Assembly (NCBI GenBank): GCA_900546915.1 | Contig: UREY01000014.1 | Location: 1 to 53,258 of the forward strand | DNA: 53,258 bases | Direction: 5' to 3' | Source of the DNA: an uncultured Eubacteriales bacterium | GTDB lineage: Bacteria > Bacillota > Clostridia > Oscillospirales > Oscillospiraceae | Part shown: positions 16,681 to 24,686 of the stretch, one piece after another | Layout: each line of letters begins with the position of its first letter | How positions within the stretch are numbered: position 1 is the stretch's first letter | Translations under genes and position numbers: made by a program | Notes under the pieces: generated by a model | What the model was told of the DNA's origin: nothing | Databases searched by the model: none | Seen by the model: the letters and a program-made list of their open reading frames with translations, nothing else

Positions 16681-17691
16681 TCAGAGGCCCTGGCGGCGCA
16701 GGGCGTCCATGGCCGCTTGCTCCCGGCGGGCGGCCTCGGCCGGGTCCAGGCCCAAGGCCCGGGCCGCCTCCTCCAGGCCCTGGGGCGTCCGGCCGTCCAG
16801 CCCAAAACGGCGCCGGAGCAGCGCCCGGTCCAAATCGTCCAGGGAGGACAGCAGCGCCTCCACCTGGGTCCGGAGCTGGAAATAGGCGGTGTCCTCCACC
16901 TTCTGCTCCTGGGGCGGCTCCGTCACCCGGTCCGGCCCGGCGGCGGCGTCCCGGACCATTTTCTCCAGGGCCAAAATTTCCACCACCGGCTTGCCCAGCT
17001 CCTGGGCCAGCTCCTCCGGGCCCGGGTTGCGGCCCAGGCGCTCCAGCAGCCGCCGGTCCGCCTGCTGATAGGCCCGCATGGCCGCCACCAGGCGCTGGGC
17101 CTCCCCGGTGGCCAAATACTGCAGGGCGACGGCCCGGGCCATGGCCTGGCGCACAGACCACCGGCCCCGCTCCACCGGGTCGGGCCCCGGGTCCTCCATG
17201 GCCTGGAGAAGGCCCACTGCGGCCTCCTGCATCAGGTCCAGCAGCAGAACCCCTTGCCCGGCAAAGTCCGGCGCTTCCTCCAGCACCAGCCAGAGAAGCC
17301 CCTCCGTCAGCCGGTTGGGACCGGCTCCCTGCCCGGCCAGCTCCCGGGCCTCCTCCCGGCTCAGCTGCGGCAGCCCGGACAGGTCCTGCCAGTGCAGCCG
17401 CAGGGGGTCCCCCGGCTCCAGAGCCCCGGGCAGCGCCCCCTGCCGGGCCAGCTCCGCCTCCCGGGCCAGCCGCTCCGCCGCCGCTCCATGGCCGCCCCGG
17501 GGCACCCGGGACACGTCCAGGCCCACGCCCCGGGCCGTCAGCGTCAGCGCCGCCTCCAGGGCCTCGGCCTCATCCACCGCGCCCAGCATGGCGAAAAACC
17601 GTTCCGCAGGAATGACGCTGCCGCGAGGCAGCCCATCCATCACCCGCTGCCAGCCGGGCTCCTGCCACTCCAATTCCAAATCCAGTGCCAT
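16681..17691 (-). CDS. Degenerate sigma-70-like protein downstream of RpoD
   Basis: The 336-aa protein has a sigma-70 layout but poor conservation. Region 2-like sequence is GVLLLDLMQEAAVGLLQAM followed by WSVRQAMARAVALQYL, where the upstream RpoD-like protein has GVPLMDLIQEGNIGLIVAA and STYATKWIRQGITRCLM. The aromatic and basic residues used for promoter melting are largely missing. A region 3-like part (RLGRNPGPEELAQELGKPVVEIL) and a recognisable region 4 (SLDDLDRALLRRRFGLDGRTPQGLEEAARALGL) follow. Residues 1-110 are acidic and unrelated. ATG at 17691 has AGGAGG seven bases upstream. It is the last gene of the dnaG operon, 88 bases after rpoD. It may modulate RNA polymerase rather than open promoters; this is inference. 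Confidence 0.8.
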   Translation of the reverse strand: MALDLELEWQEPGWQRVMDGLPRGSVIPAERFFAMLGAVDEAEALEAALTLTARGVGLDVSRVPRGGHGAAAERLAREAELARQGALPGALEPGDPLRLHWQDLSGLPQLSREEARELAGQGAGPNRLTEGLLWLVLEEAPDFAGQGVLLLDLMQEAAVGLLQAMEDPGPDPVERGRWSVRQAMARAVALQYLATGEAQRLVAAMRAYQQADRRLLERLGRNPGPEELAQELGKPVVEILALEKMVRDAAAGPDRVTEPPQEQKVEDTAYFQLRTQVEALLSSLDDLDRALLRRRFGLDGRTPQGLEEAARALGLDPAEAARREQAAMDALRRQGL

Positions 17692-17779
17692 GGTGCTTCC
17701 TCCTGTTTGAAGATGTCGAATTCCAAATTCCGCCGGGCACGGGCTCTCGCGCCCGGCCTGCCCGGGCACTCCCGGGAGG

Positions 17780-18676
17780 TCACGATTCCTCCAGGTACTC
17801 CTCCAGCCCCATGCTGGCGCCCAGGGCTTTCATCTTGTCGAAGGCCTGCTTCTCCACCTGCCGGACCCGCTCCTTGGAGATGCCCAACCGGCCGGCGATG
17901 TCCTCCAGAGAGTGGCAGACGCCGTCGTCCAGGCCGTAATGCAGGCGCAAAATCTGCTGCTGGCGGTCCGTGAGCTGGGACAACAGGTCGGTAATGGCCT
18001 GCAGCAGCTGGGCCTGCACCAGGAGCTCCTGGGGCTGGGCGGCGGCGCGGTCCGGCAGGAGCTGGCCCACGGTGCCGTCCCCGTCCCCCGCCGGAGCGTC
18101 CAGGGAGGAGATCTCCGGCACCAGGCTCAGCAGCTTAGCCACCTTCTCCCGGGGCAGGCGAACCGCCTCGGCCAGCCGGTCCAGGTCCGGCTCCTGACCG
18201 TGGGCCTGCACATAGGCCGAACGGGCCGCCAAAATGGCCCGCATCCGCTCGGCCGTATGGATGGGCACCCGGATGAGTCCGGCGTGGTTCATGAGGCACC
18301 GGGTGATGCCCTGGCGAATCCACTTGGTGGCGTAGGTGGAAAAACGAAGCTCCCGGGTGTAGTCGAACTTCCGGGCGGCCACAATGAGGCCGATGTTTCC
18401 CTCCTGGATCAGGTCCATCAGCGGAACGCCCCGGCCGGCGTATTCCCGGGCCACGGAAACCACCAGCCGCAGGTTGCACTGGACCATGCGCCGGAGGGCC
18501 GCCGGGTCTCCGGCGGCGCAGGCCACGGCCAGCTCCCGCTCCTCCTGGGGGCTCAGGCGGGGGTACTGACGGAGCTCCCGAAAATACGCCCCCAAATCAT
18601 CCTCTCCTCCGGCGGAGGCGGGATTCGCCCCTCCGGCGGGCTCGGTCAAAGGGTCTTTTGTCATTTCTGTCATCAT
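17780..18676 (-). CDS. rpoD: RpoD-like sigma-70 factor, short form
   Basis: The 298-aa protein has conserved regions 1.2-2 (DDLGAYFRELRQYPRLSPQEE; NLRLVVSVAREYAGRGVPLMDLIQEGNIGL; FSTYATKWIRQGITRCLMNHAGLIRVPIHTAE), region 3 and region 4 (LTDRQQQILRLHYGLDDGVCHSLEDIAGRLGISKERVRQVEKQA). There is no long N-terminal region 1.1 and it is shorter than usual RpoD/SigA proteins (about 350 aa or more). The position directly behind dnaG is the classical place of the housekeeping factor. A second, primary sigma factor elsewhere cannot be excluded. The ATG at 18676 has GGGAGA five bases upstream; two more in-frame ATGs follow within five codons. Confidence 0.88.
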   Translation of the reverse strand: MMTEMTKDPLTEPAGGANPASAGGEDDLGAYFRELRQYPRLSPQEERELAVACAAGDPAALRRMVQCNLRLVVSVAREYAGRGVPLMDLIQEGNIGLIVAARKFDYTRELRFSTYATKWIRQGITRCLMNHAGLIRVPIHTAERMRAILAARSAYVQAHGQEPDLDRLAEAVRLPREKVAKLLSLVPEISSLDAPAGDGDGTVGQLLPDRAAAQPQELLVQAQLLQAITDLLSQLTDRQQQILRLHYGLDDGVCHSLEDIAGRLGISKERVRQVEKQAFDKMKALGASMGLEEYLEES

Positions 18677-18707
18677 TTCTGTCTCCCAACGGCGGGGGCC
18701 GCCGATT

Positions 18708-20438
18708 CTATTTCCGATTCCGCAAGGCGTCCCGGAGGGCCAGCAGGTCCTCCGGCTCCGTGGTCTGGGACAGGCGGCGCTCCCGGCGGATGGCGGCGGC
18801 GCAGTCGGCCAGGGCCGCCTCGCTCACCGGCCCCTCCTGGCGCTGGACCACCCCGGCCAGATGGGCCGATTCCTCCGGGGTCAGCCCCTCCAGACCGGCC
18901 AGCCCCACCTGGAGCCCCGCCCGGTAGCGGCTGCGCAGCAGGCCGTACACCCGGCCCAGCAGCTCGCAGGAAAATTCCTCCGGCTCCAGGTCCACCTGGT
19001 CCAGCAACGCCGGTTCCCGGAGAATCTGGCCCAGAAGGCCCTCCTCGGCCATGGCGGATTTCATGTTGTCGTAACGAATGGTCTTGCTCCGGGGGCGGAG
19101 CTTCACGGCGGGAGCCAGGTCGATCTTCTCCTGCCGCTTGGCGTCCCGGCGGGTCCGGCGGCGGAAGGCCTTCTCCGTCTCCAGGCGCACGGCCTCCGGG
19201 GAGACCCCGGCGGCCTCGGCGGCCCGGGCGCCGTAAACCTCCCGCTCCACGGCGTTGCCCACAGAGGCCAAAAGCTCCGCCGCCGCCTTTAAAAACTCCA
19301 CCTTCTGCCCGTCCTGACTCAGGTCGTACTGCCGCTGCAGGCTCTGCAGGCGGTACTCCATCTGGTTCTCCGCGCCCTCCAGCAGCAGGCGGAACCGGTC
19401 CGGGCCGAATTTGTGGAGGAATTCGTCCGGGTCCTTGGCCCCCTGCATCCGCAGAATCCGGACCCGGAGCCCGGTCTTCTCCAGCATGGGAATGGCCCGC
19501 TGGGTGGCGCTCTGCCCGGCCTGGTCCCCGTCGTAGATGAGGACCACCCGGTCGGTGTACCGGGCCAGGAGGGAGGCGTGGTCCTCCGTCAGGGCCGTGC
19601 CCAAAGAGGCCACGGCGCAGTCAAAGCCGAATTGGTGCAGGGCCACGGCGTCCATGTACCCCTCCACCAGAATGATCTGTCCGGCCTTGGATTTTTTCGC
19701 CAGGTTCATGGCGAACAGGTTCTTTCGCTTGTTAAAAATCAAAGTCTCCGGGGAATTTAAGTACTTGGGAGTGGCGCCGTCCATCACCCGGCCGCCGAAG
19801 CCGATGACATGGCCCCGCACATCGATAATGGGGAACATCAGCCGGTTCCGGAAGCGGTCGTAGAGGTTGCCGCTTTTCTCGCTGCGCAAAACCAGACCGG
19901 CGTCCAGGAGCTCCTCTTGGGTATAGCCCTTTTTCTCCATGGCGGCGCACAGGCCGTCCCAGCGGTCCGGGGCAAAGCCCACCCCGAAGCGGGTGAGGGT
20001 TCCCTGGGACAGGCCCCGGCGCTGGGCGTAGGCCAGTCCCGCCGCGCCGGCCGGTTCATATAAGCAGCTGTGGAAAAACCGGGCGGCCTCCCGGCACAGG
20101 GCCCAGAGCCGCTCCTGCCTCCGGTACCGGCTCTGATACTCCGGGTCCTCGGGCACGTCCAGCCCGGCCCGCTTGGCCAGAAAGCGCACGGCGTCGGGGT
20201 AGGACAGGTTCTCGATCTCCATGATGAAGTGAATGACCCCGCCGCCCCGGTGGCAGCCGAAGCAGTAATAGATGCCCTTCTCCGGCGCCACGGAAAAGGA
20301 GGCCGTCTTTTCCCCGTGAAAGGGACACAGGCCGAACCAATTATTGCCCCGCCGCTGCATGGTCACATACTGCCCCACCACGTCCTCAATGGGATTCCGG
20401 GCGACGACCTCGTCCAGAAACGAAGGGGGAAATGCCAC
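18708..20438 (-). CDS. dnaG: DNA primase DnaG
   Basis: The 576-aa protein has the CHC2 zinc-binding domain (CPFHGEKTASFSV with C38 and H41, then YYCFGCHRGGG with C59 and C62), the N-terminal catalytic core, and the TOPRIM fold with ILVEGYMDAVALHQFG and LIYDGDQAG, whose acidic residues bind catalytic metals. The C-terminal helicase-binding domain is present but divergent. It makes the RNA primers for lagging-strand synthesis at the replication fork. The start is taken as GTG at 20438, because AGGAGG lies nine bases before it and the family starts at AFPPSFLDEVV; a TTG seven codons upstream overlaps that site. It is followed after 31 bases by the sigma factor gene, as in the macromolecular synthesis operon. 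Confidence 0.97.
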   Translation of the reverse strand: MAFPPSFLDEVVARNPIEDVVGQYVTMQRRGNNWFGLCPFHGEKTASFSVAPEKGIYYCFGCHRGGGVIHFIMEIENLSYPDAVRFLAKRAGLDVPEDPEYQSRYRRQERLWALCREAARFFHSCLYEPAGAAGLAYAQRRGLSQGTLTRFGVGFAPDRWDGLCAAMEKKGYTQEELLDAGLVLRSEKSGNLYDRFRNRLMFPIIDVRGHVIGFGGRVMDGATPKYLNSPETLIFNKRKNLFAMNLAKKSKAGQIILVEGYMDAVALHQFGFDCAVASLGTALTEDHASLLARYTDRVVLIYDGDQAGQSATQRAIPMLEKTGLRVRILRMQGAKDPDEFLHKFGPDRFRLLLEGAENQMEYRLQSLQRQYDLSQDGQKVEFLKAAAELLASVGNAVEREVYGARAAEAAGVSPEAVRLETEKAFRRRTRRDAKRQEKIDLAPAVKLRPRSKTIRYDNMKSAMAEEGLLGQILREPALLDQVDLEPEEFSCELLGRVYGLLRSRYRAGLQVGLAGLEGLTPEESAHLAGVVQRQEGPVSEAALADCAAAIRRERRLSQTTEPEDLLALRDALRNRK

Positions 20439-20502
20439 GACAAAACGCCTCCTCTCCAACTATATGGCCGCCTCCGGCCGTCGATGCGCCCCCGGGGCCC
20501 GG

Positions 20503-22134
20503 CTACAGGTTCAGGTCCTGCCGCAGGGTCTCGGCCACCCGGCTGATTCTCCGGAAGGGGGACTCCAGGCCCTTGCTGCTCAGCAGCTGCAGAAGGGGCA
20601 CGTCCTCCTCCGTTTTTACCAGCTCCCGGTACAGCTCCAGCCCCGCGCCGGTCTGCTCCTGCTCCAGCTGGTACAGCTGCAGGGCGCCGTCGCCGGAGAC
20701 GATATAGCTGACGATGTAAAAAGGATTGGTGAAATAATGGGTAATTCCGGTCCACTCCGCCTCGTCCCAGCCCACGGCGTCAAAGCCGAAATCCCGGGCC
20801 ACCCGGCTGTAGATCCGGTTGAGGTTTTCCACGGTGAGCGCCTCTCCCGTCAGCTGATAGGCCTCCCGCTCGAAGCAGTAGAAGGCGGCCTGCTCCACGT
20901 AGACGCTCAGGGCGTCGGCCAGCTTCAGCTGCCGGACCAGCTCCAGGGTGCCGGAATCCGGCCCCTCGGCGTAGCACAGGCTCATATACTCCATCCCCTG
21001 GGACAGAAGCTCGGCCACATCCGTGGAGACATAGCTGCCTCCCACCAGATAGTCGTTGGTAAAGTGGCCGAACTCATGGGCAAAGCTCAGCAGGTCCGAG
21101 AGGTCCTCGTAGGGGTTGAGAAACACGAAGGGCGCCTGATAGTCGGTGAGGTACACCTCAAAGGAACCGGCGTACTTGTTCCGGCTGGGGGTAATGTCGT
21201 ACAGGTCCCGGGCGGTCATCTCCTCATAGGCCTGCAGAATCTCTCCGCCCATGGCCCGGGCGGCGGAGGACAGATAGTCCAGGCACTGGCTCTCCCGGTA
21301 CCAGTTGCGGTAAACCTGGTCGTACAGGCCGGATTCATAGATCTCCCCGTACAGGGGGACCAGCTCCGTCTGAATCTCCTGCAGATACCCCTCCAAATCC
21401 GAAGGGGTGTAATCCCGGCTGTAGTACCAATCCCAGAGGAACGCCTCGCAGCTGTCGTAGCCCGCCTTGGCGGCCATGGACTGGCGCAGGCCGATGAGCT
21501 CCACCAGCATAGGCCCCAGGGTCTGCTCCATCTGCTCGTAGTCGGCGTCGGACAGGCCGTCCATGGCCTCGTAGTACCGGGCGAGGACCTCGCTCTCCCG
21601 GTTCATCAGGTCCACAAGCTCCTCGTCCCAAAGGCTCTCGCCGGTATAGCCGTCGAAAAAGCCCTCGCCGAAATAGGGCTCCAGCTCCGCCGCCGCCGGG
21701 CTGTCCGCCAGGGCGCGGTAATACGTCTCCAGCCCCTGGTCCACCTGGGCGCTTTGGCCGGTGCAGTAGGCGTACTCCTCCTGATAATACGAATCGGACA
21801 GATCCAGGCAGTAGCGGATATCCGCCAGGGCCAGCATGGTGTAAAACCGGTCGTAGGCGTCGTACACCTCCACCGTCTGCTCCAGAATCCGGTCCACATC
21901 CCCGCTGCTCTGAGCCAGCCGGCAGCTCTCCTGAACCAGGGTCTGAAAAGCGTCCGCATCCGGGCGGGTATAGATCATTTGGGAAAAGCTGTCTTGATTT
22001 CTGCCCAGGTCGGCCAGGGCGTTCAGCTGCGCATCCCGCTCCTGCGCCATCCGGGCGGCCAGGGCCTCCAGCTGCCCGCAGCCGGTGAGCAGGAGCAGGG
22101 CCGCCAATAGCAGGGACAACATCGTTTTTTTCAT
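20503..22134 (-). CDS. M3-family oligopeptidase, predicted lipoprotein
   Basis: The 543-aa precursor begins MKKTMLSLLLAALLLLTGCG, a signal peptide with a lipobox and Cys19 as the lipidated residue. The zinc site HEFGH (H353, E354, H357) within LLSFAHEFGHFTNDY is that of M3 (thimet/PepF-like) metallopeptidases, and the downstream acidic segment supplies the third ligand. It should sit on the outer face of the membrane and cut peptides, perhaps for nutrition or turnover of exported proteins. Most M3 enzymes are cytoplasmic, so a lipoprotein form is notable. ATG at 22134 has AAGGAGA five bases upstream. It lies between alr and dnaG with gaps of 49 and 64 bases. Confidence 0.88.
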   Translation of the reverse strand: MKKTMLSLLLAALLLLTGCGQLEALAARMAQERDAQLNALADLGRNQDSFSQMIYTRPDADAFQTLVQESCRLAQSSGDVDRILEQTVEVYDAYDRFYTMLALADIRYCLDLSDSYYQEEYAYCTGQSAQVDQGLETYYRALADSPAAAELEPYFGEGFFDGYTGESLWDEELVDLMNRESEVLARYYEAMDGLSDADYEQMEQTLGPMLVELIGLRQSMAAKAGYDSCEAFLWDWYYSRDYTPSDLEGYLQEIQTELVPLYGEIYESGLYDQVYRNWYRESQCLDYLSSAARAMGGEILQAYEEMTARDLYDITPSRNKYAGSFEVYLTDYQAPFVFLNPYEDLSDLLSFAHEFGHFTNDYLVGGSYVSTDVAELLSQGMEYMSLCYAEGPDSGTLELVRQLKLADALSVYVEQAAFYCFEREAYQLTGEALTVENLNRIYSRVARDFGFDAVGWDEAEWTGITHYFTNPFYIVSYIVSGDGALQLYQLEQEQTGAGLELYRELVKTEEDVPLLQLLSSKGLESPFRRISRVAETLRQDLNL

Positions 22135-22183
22135 GTGGATCTCCTTCCAAATCTCTCTCCGGGTCCCGCTTGCGCGCAACGGC

Positions 22184-23320
22184 CTAGGGGCGGAAGCGGG
22201 ACGAGGGCTTTCCCTCCTGATCCGCCGGGCGGTACTCGATCTCCATTCCCTTCCGGTCCAGGGGATTGACCGGAATGTAGACCGGGTCGCCGGGCCGGCA
22301 CTCCAGGCCTGTGACGTCGGCCACCAGGTTCAGCATCCCCACATGGCCCAAAACGGGACACAGGGTGTCTGCGATATATACCTTCAGTTTGCGGCCGGTG
22401 AGCATGTATTTGAGGTACCGGGCCATGTTGCGCAGGCAGTCCTGGGGCCGGTACACGTCGTAGCCCCGCTCCACGGCAAAGCCGTGGTAATAGCCCACGC
22501 CCACCACGGCCAGGGTGGTGTCCTCCTGCACCGTGCAGGCGCTGCCGTAGCCCACGTTGCTGCCGGCCTGCACCTCCCGCACCTCCTGGATCGGGGCCTC
22601 CACCCAGCCGACCCGGCTCAGACCGGCCTCCTCGGCATAGGACACCCGCCCCAGAAACACCGAGCCCAGGCGCACCGCGTCCATATGATACTGGGGGTAC
22701 TTCCAAAAGGCCAGGGAGTTGCAGCAGTGGATCATGCCGGGATCGCAGTCCATAAACTGGAGGAAACGCAGCACCTGCTGAAAGCGCTCAAACTGGTGCG
22801 CGGTGACCTTGGGATGCCCGGCGGTGTGAAAATGGGTGTAGGTGCCGGTGACCCGGATATGGGCGTATTCCCCCCGATACAGCGGCAGGATCCAGGGGAG
22901 CTCCGCAGGGAGGAAGCCGTACCGGCCCATGCCGGTGTCGATCTCCACATGGGCCCGGGCGGTCACCCCCAGCCGCTCCGCCGCCGCCTCCAGGACCTCC
23001 GCGTCCTCCCGGCTGCCCACGGAGCAGATGACGTCCAGCCGGAGAAGCTCCTCGGCCTCCTGGGGATCCGTGGCGCCTCGGAGCATCAAAACGGGATTTT
23101 CCGTGAGCCCGGCGTCCCGGACGCCCCGGGCCTCCGGCAGGCTGGTGACGGCAAAATGGGTGATGCCGCAGCTGTTCAGCTTTTGGGCCAGGTAGGCCAG
23201 GCCCAGGCCGTAGCCGTCGCCCTTGACGACGCCCCAGATGATCTTACCCTTGGCCTTCTCCAGAATCACCTGCAGGTTTTGATCCAGGTCCTTTTCTCGC
23301 ACAATGTATTTCGGTTCCAT
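22184..23320 (-). CDS. alr: Alanine racemase
   Basis: The 378-aa PLP enzyme has the cofactor lysine in IIWGVVKGDGYGLGLAYLAQ (K33) and the fold-III barrel sequence AHVEIDTGMGRYGF. The second catalytic residue is the Tyr of NVGYGSACTV, as in other racemases. It converts L-alanine to D-alanine for peptidoglycan in the cytoplasm. The usual AVVKADAYGHG is changed to VVKGDGYGLG, so a related amino acid racemase role is possible. ATG at 23320 has AGAGGAAAGG upstream. It follows the Fem-type transferase gene by 15 bases, a sensible pairing for cell-wall synthesis. Confidence 0.9.
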   Translation of the reverse strand: MEPKYIVREKDLDQNLQVILEKAKGKIIWGVVKGDGYGLGLAYLAQKLNSCGITHFAVTSLPEARGVRDAGLTENPVLMLRGATDPQEAEELLRLDVICSVGSREDAEVLEAAAERLGVTARAHVEIDTGMGRYGFLPAELPWILPLYRGEYAHIRVTGTYTHFHTAGHPKVTAHQFERFQQVLRFLQFMDCDPGMIHCCNSLAFWKYPQYHMDAVRLGSVFLGRVSYAEEAGLSRVGWVEAPIQEVREVQAGSNVGYGSACTVQEDTTLAVVGVGYYHGFAVERGYDVYRPQDCLRNMARYLKYMLTGRKLKVYIADTLCPVLGHVGMLNLVADVTGLECRPGDPVYIPVNPLDRKGMEIEYRPADQEGKPSSRFRP

Positions 23321-23335
23321 ATGCCTTTCCTCTCT

Positions 23336-24424
23336 TTATCCGTCCTGCTTGGCGGCGTCCGGCGCTTTGTCCCGGTTTTCCCGGCGGTATTTCAGCACGT
23401 TGCGGTGCTGGTAGAGCTTGGTGGCTTTGTCGATCATGACGTACAGGGGTTTACTGAGAATCAGGTCCATCTCCCCGATGAACTCCGTAAACTCCCCGTG
23501 GAAGCCCTTTTTAAATTTGTACAGGCCGTACAGGGGGTTGTCCTCCGACAGGTCGCCCGAGACCCCCCGGAAGTCGTAAATCCGGCACTTCTTCTCCAGG
23601 GCCCATTGAATCATGTTCCACTGGAGCAGGTAATTGGGCATCAGGTTCCGGTGCCGGTTGGACGAGGCGCCGTACAGGTACCACACCTTGTCTCCGAACC
23701 AAATGGCCAGGGTTCCGGCAATGGGGGTCCCCTCGTGGAAGGCCATGTACAGCCGGGCGTGCTCGCCCAGGTTTTTCAACAGGTTGGAGAAATAGGCCTC
23801 GTTCCGGGTGACAAAGTGGTCCCGCATGCCGGTCTCGATCATAATCTGGGTGAAATCGTGGACCATCTCCTGGCCGCAGACCCGGACCTGCACCCCTTTC
23901 TTCACAGCCAGGCGGATGTTGTACCGGTGCTTCTGGGCAAAGGAGGCCAGCATCTCCTCCTCGGTCTTCCCCTCCACGTTCAGGCGGAAGACAAATTTCG
24001 GCTGGATGCCCTCAAAGTTCTTCCCCTCCTGCATCAGGCGGAAGCCGAAGGACTCCAGCAGCTGCCGGAATTGGGTGTTCCGGCAGGGCACGTCGGGGTC
24101 GATTTTGATGACGTAGCCCCGGTACTCCTTGGCCAGGGCCCGGGCCCCCTCCATGAGAGCGGCAAAGGTCTCCCGGTCCTCCAGATCGCACACGGGACCC
24201 CGGCAGGCGTACAGCATGCTCACGCCGAAAATCGGCATCCTCCGGATGAGGAAGGCGATGGAGCCCCGAATCCTTCCGTCCTGCCCCCGGACGGCCACGG
24301 CCCGCCAGGTCCAGGCGGATTTTTGCTTGCCCCAGAGGCTGGACTGGGCGAAATGGCCCTTGGGATGGGAGGCAATAAAGGATTCATACTCGGCCAGGGT
24401 TTGACCTGTGATCAGCTCATACAT
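23336..24424 (-). CDS. FemAB/FemX-type peptidoglycan bridge aminoacyltransferase
   Basis: The 362-aa protein is built of two GNAT-like domains typical of Fem transferases. Visible landmarks are HFAQSSLWGKQKSAWTWRAVAV near the N-terminus, YVIKIDPDVPCRN, the helical-arm-like stretch KTEEEMLASFAQKHRYNIRLAVKKGVQV, and the C-terminal YDFRGVSGDLSEDNPLYGLYKFKKGF. Fem enzymes use aminoacyl-tRNA to add amino acids to the lipid II stem peptide at the membrane. The adjacent alanine racemase gene supports a cell-wall role. Start ATG 24424 has a GTGGAG site about nine bases upstream. It is the first gene of a six-gene operon that continues into dnaG and the sigma genes. Confidence 0.9.
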   Translation of the reverse strand: MYELITGQTLAEYESFIASHPKGHFAQSSLWGKQKSAWTWRAVAVRGQDGRIRGSIAFLIRRMPIFGVSMLYACRGPVCDLEDRETFAALMEGARALAKEYRGYVIKIDPDVPCRNTQFRQLLESFGFRLMQEGKNFEGIQPKFVFRLNVEGKTEEEMLASFAQKHRYNIRLAVKKGVQVRVCGQEMVHDFTQIMIETGMRDHFVTRNEAYFSNLLKNLGEHARLYMAFHEGTPIAGTLAIWFGDKVWYLYGASSNRHRNLMPNYLLQWNMIQWALEKKCRIYDFRGVSGDLSEDNPLYGLYKFKKGFHGEFTEFIGEMDLILSKPLYVMIDKATKLYQHRNVLKYRRENRDKAPDAAKQDG

Positions 24425-24507
24425 ATCGATAACTCCACTTCTTTCCTATTTTGTCTACGGAGCGGTCTGCTTCCAGGCTACGGCCCCGCAAGGCCATAGA
24501 CAGAATT

Positions 24508-24536
24508 ATCATACCATAGTTTCTACGTTTCTGCAA
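24508..24536 (-). promoter_or_regulatory. Promoter of the fem-alr-M3-dnaG-rpoD operon
   Basis: On the minus strand TTGCAG, 17 bases and TATGAT, about 85 bases before the first ATG. I found no comparable promoter between the genes down to 16681. Confidence 0.8.
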
Positions 24537-24615
24537 CGAAAAACCGCAGTTTCTCCCGCCCCCGCCCGAAAGAAATTCTCCCCCCGCCCTCCCCGCCTCG
24601 TTCCGGGCGGCGCTC

Positions 24616-24644
24616 TTGACCTGGGGCGGCGGTCATGGTACAAT
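24616..24644 (+). promoter_or_regulatory. Promoter of the malic enzyme-transketolase genes
   Basis: TTGACC, 17 bases and TACAAT, a close match to the housekeeping consensus, divergent from the cell-wall/dnaG operon promoter. Confidence 0.85.
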
Positions 24645-24653
24645 GAAATTTGT

Positions 24654-24670
24654 ACGGGCCTTGGGCCCGT
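24654..24670 (+). promoter_or_regulatory. 5'-terminal hairpin abutting the Shine-Dalgarno sequence
   Basis: ACGGGCC-TTG-GGCCCGT forms a perfect 7-bp stem starting about three bases after the predicted transcription start. It ends directly against AAGGAGG of the malic enzyme gene. It may protect the mRNA 5' end or influence initiation. Confidence 0.5.
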
Positions 24671-24686
24671 AAGGAGGAAACATCAC

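Noticed and set aside
16510..19540. Plus-strand frames of 487 and 542 codons opposite the sigma factors and dnaG
   Set aside because: Pro/Arg-rich antisense reading of high-GC coding sequence, with no start signals.
20344..24499. Two very long plus-strand frames (588 and 804 codons) opposite M3/alr/fem
   Set aside because: They are antisense shadows of well-supported genes; their sequences show the typical low-complexity composition.
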